Source: Monarcha castaneiventris obscurior (lineage: Eukaryota; Chordata; Aves; Passeriformes; Monarchidae). From it: a DNA stretch of 64,000 nucleotides. The position numbers were made by a program, and so were the translations under genes. How positions within the stretch are numbered: position 1 is the first letter of the stretch; every line of letters begins with the position of its first letter. This document shows positions 63,031 to 64,000 of this stretch, one piece after another. The DNA is taken from positions 13,637,001 through 13,701,000 of the forward strand of contig JAMPIT010000434.1 of the NCBI GenBank assembly GCA_026261815.1. Reading direction: 5' to 3'. Under the pieces are notes generated by a model that was not told where the DNA came from, ran no database searches, and saw only the letters and a list, made by a program, of their open reading frames with translations.

Positions 63031-63036
63031 AATAAA
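63031..63036 (+). promoter_or_regulatory. CGNL1: Candidate polyadenylation signal AATAAA
   Basis: A canonical AATAAA is followed within about 15-30 bases by the T/GT-rich stretch CCTGTCTGTTT, the expected layout of a cleavage site. It would give a 3' UTR of about 1.35 kb. Confidence 0.5.
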
Positions 63037-63756
63037 CCATAGTTAGGTCCTGTCTGTTTATCAGTATTTGTCCTCAGTTACAGGTTAGCGAGCACTCCTT
63101 CATTCATTTGATCAAGTAATCATGGAATTGTAAAAAATACTTTGAACTGAAGTTGCTGGGAGCTTCCATTATTCCCACAAAGGAATCTGCTGAGGAGAAC
63201 AAATTTAACAGCTCTGAAAGTGAGGCTGACAGATGTGGTTAAGGCAAAAGTCCTGACAATGGCAGTATCCATTTTCATACAGTTATATGAAATGAAACTC
63301 CTGCCTGCAAGGTCAGAAATACATTCCTGCATAGCAGATCACAGACTCTGTGCCATGTAATTCCCTTCAACTTGCTTTTGATTATTTGAGTTATATGGGA
63401 AATAATAGGAATGGCATAGTTGTAATACTTTGTCTCTGAATCTTGTATCTTTTCCAGTAGCATATACATGGAATTTTTTGCAGTAGTAGCATTACTATTT
63501 TGACATCACAGAAACAGCCTTTCATCCAAGAAGACCTGTGCTACACTGTGCTGACAATCATCATAGAAACTGCTGTGATTTATTTGTTGTTTCATTTGCA
63601 TGTTTGTGTAGACTTAACTTCAAGCAACTGATTCCAGTCCCCAGTACCCTGTCCTATAGTGTTCATAGATGACTTATTTCAAACCACTGGAAAAAAATTC
63701 CTTAATATTGCATCTACCTCCAGTTACACTAAACTGTAAAAGAAAAATTCACTTAA

Positions 63757-63762
63757 AATAAA
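63757..63762 (+). promoter_or_regulatory. CGNL1: Second candidate polyadenylation signal AATAAA
   Basis: A canonical hexamer about 2.07 kb after the stop codon. The downstream sequence is moderately T-rich (CTCAGTTCTACTTTGTG). It could be the distal signal or lie outside the gene. Confidence 0.4.
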
Positions 63763-64000
63763 CAGTTGGCGCTCTCAGTTCTACTTTGTGCATATAGCTT
63801 AATATGAAAATTGCATCTCATATAGGAGACGTGTTTAAAACATAACAAGAAAATAATTATCTGGGAAATACTGATGCTGTAAACAAATTTCTGCATTTTC
63901 TTCTCTTTGGGTAGCTGCTTCCTTTGTAACTCGTAAAGCAAGTGGCAGGTGTAACATCTAGAAGACTCCTCATTTGATCTTAGAAGGAGGAAGACAATAT

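Larger units (their letters stand above)
61689..64000 (+). other. CGNL1: CGNL1 3' UTR and possible 3' flank
   Basis: After the stop codon the sequence is AT-rich without exon-like frames. AATAAA signals occur at 63031-63036 and 63757-63762. Mammalian CGNL1 has a long 3' UTR of about 2-3 kb, so the transcript may use either signal or one beyond the window. Several ATTTA pentamers suggest, but do not prove, AU-rich control of mRNA stability. Confidence 0.7.

Overview
The window is vertebrate nuclear DNA, almost certainly from a bird. The evidence is GT-AG split exons separated by AT-rich introns, one CpG-island promoter, very sparse interspersed repeats, and a 5'-truncated antisense CR1 LINE of avian type at about 37090-37590. 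No rRNA, tRNA, CRISPR or bacterial feature is visible. The species cannot be fixed from the sequence alone.

A single protein-coding gene on the + strand explains the window: CGNL1 (cingulin-like 1, also called paracingulin or JACOP), a cytoplasmic plaque protein of tight and adherens junctions. Layout: 1-7600, upstream flank without a supportable gene but with a CpG-retaining patch and a CTCF-like motif near 2.7 kb; 7600-8960, CpG island with promoter and non-coding exon 1; 8731-22525, large intron 1; 22526-24125, the big exon 2 carrying the start codon and nearly all of the globular head, including the ZO-1 interaction motif; 24651-61688, seventeen further coding exons for the end of the head, the long coiled-coil rod and a short acidic tail; 61689 to the window end, 3' UTR and possibly flank.

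Joining the 18 coding exons (2-19) gives one open frame of 1292 or 1293 residues, depending on a tandem acceptor at exon 19. This is close to the about 1300 residues of mammalian CGNL1. Intron phases agree at every junction, which is strong internal proof of the model. The two longest introns are 1 (13.8 kb) and 8 (14.6 kb).

I do not see a new gene system. Points worth a second look are a diverged direct duplication flanking exon 5, overlapping splice donors at exon 3 of which one would cause a frameshift, a NAGNAG acceptor at exon 19, alternative exon 1 donors that would include or remove a 135-codon upstream ORF, convergent CTCF-like motifs bracketing most of the gene, two twin-hairpin motifs in intron 1, and coiled-coil exons of exact heptad length.
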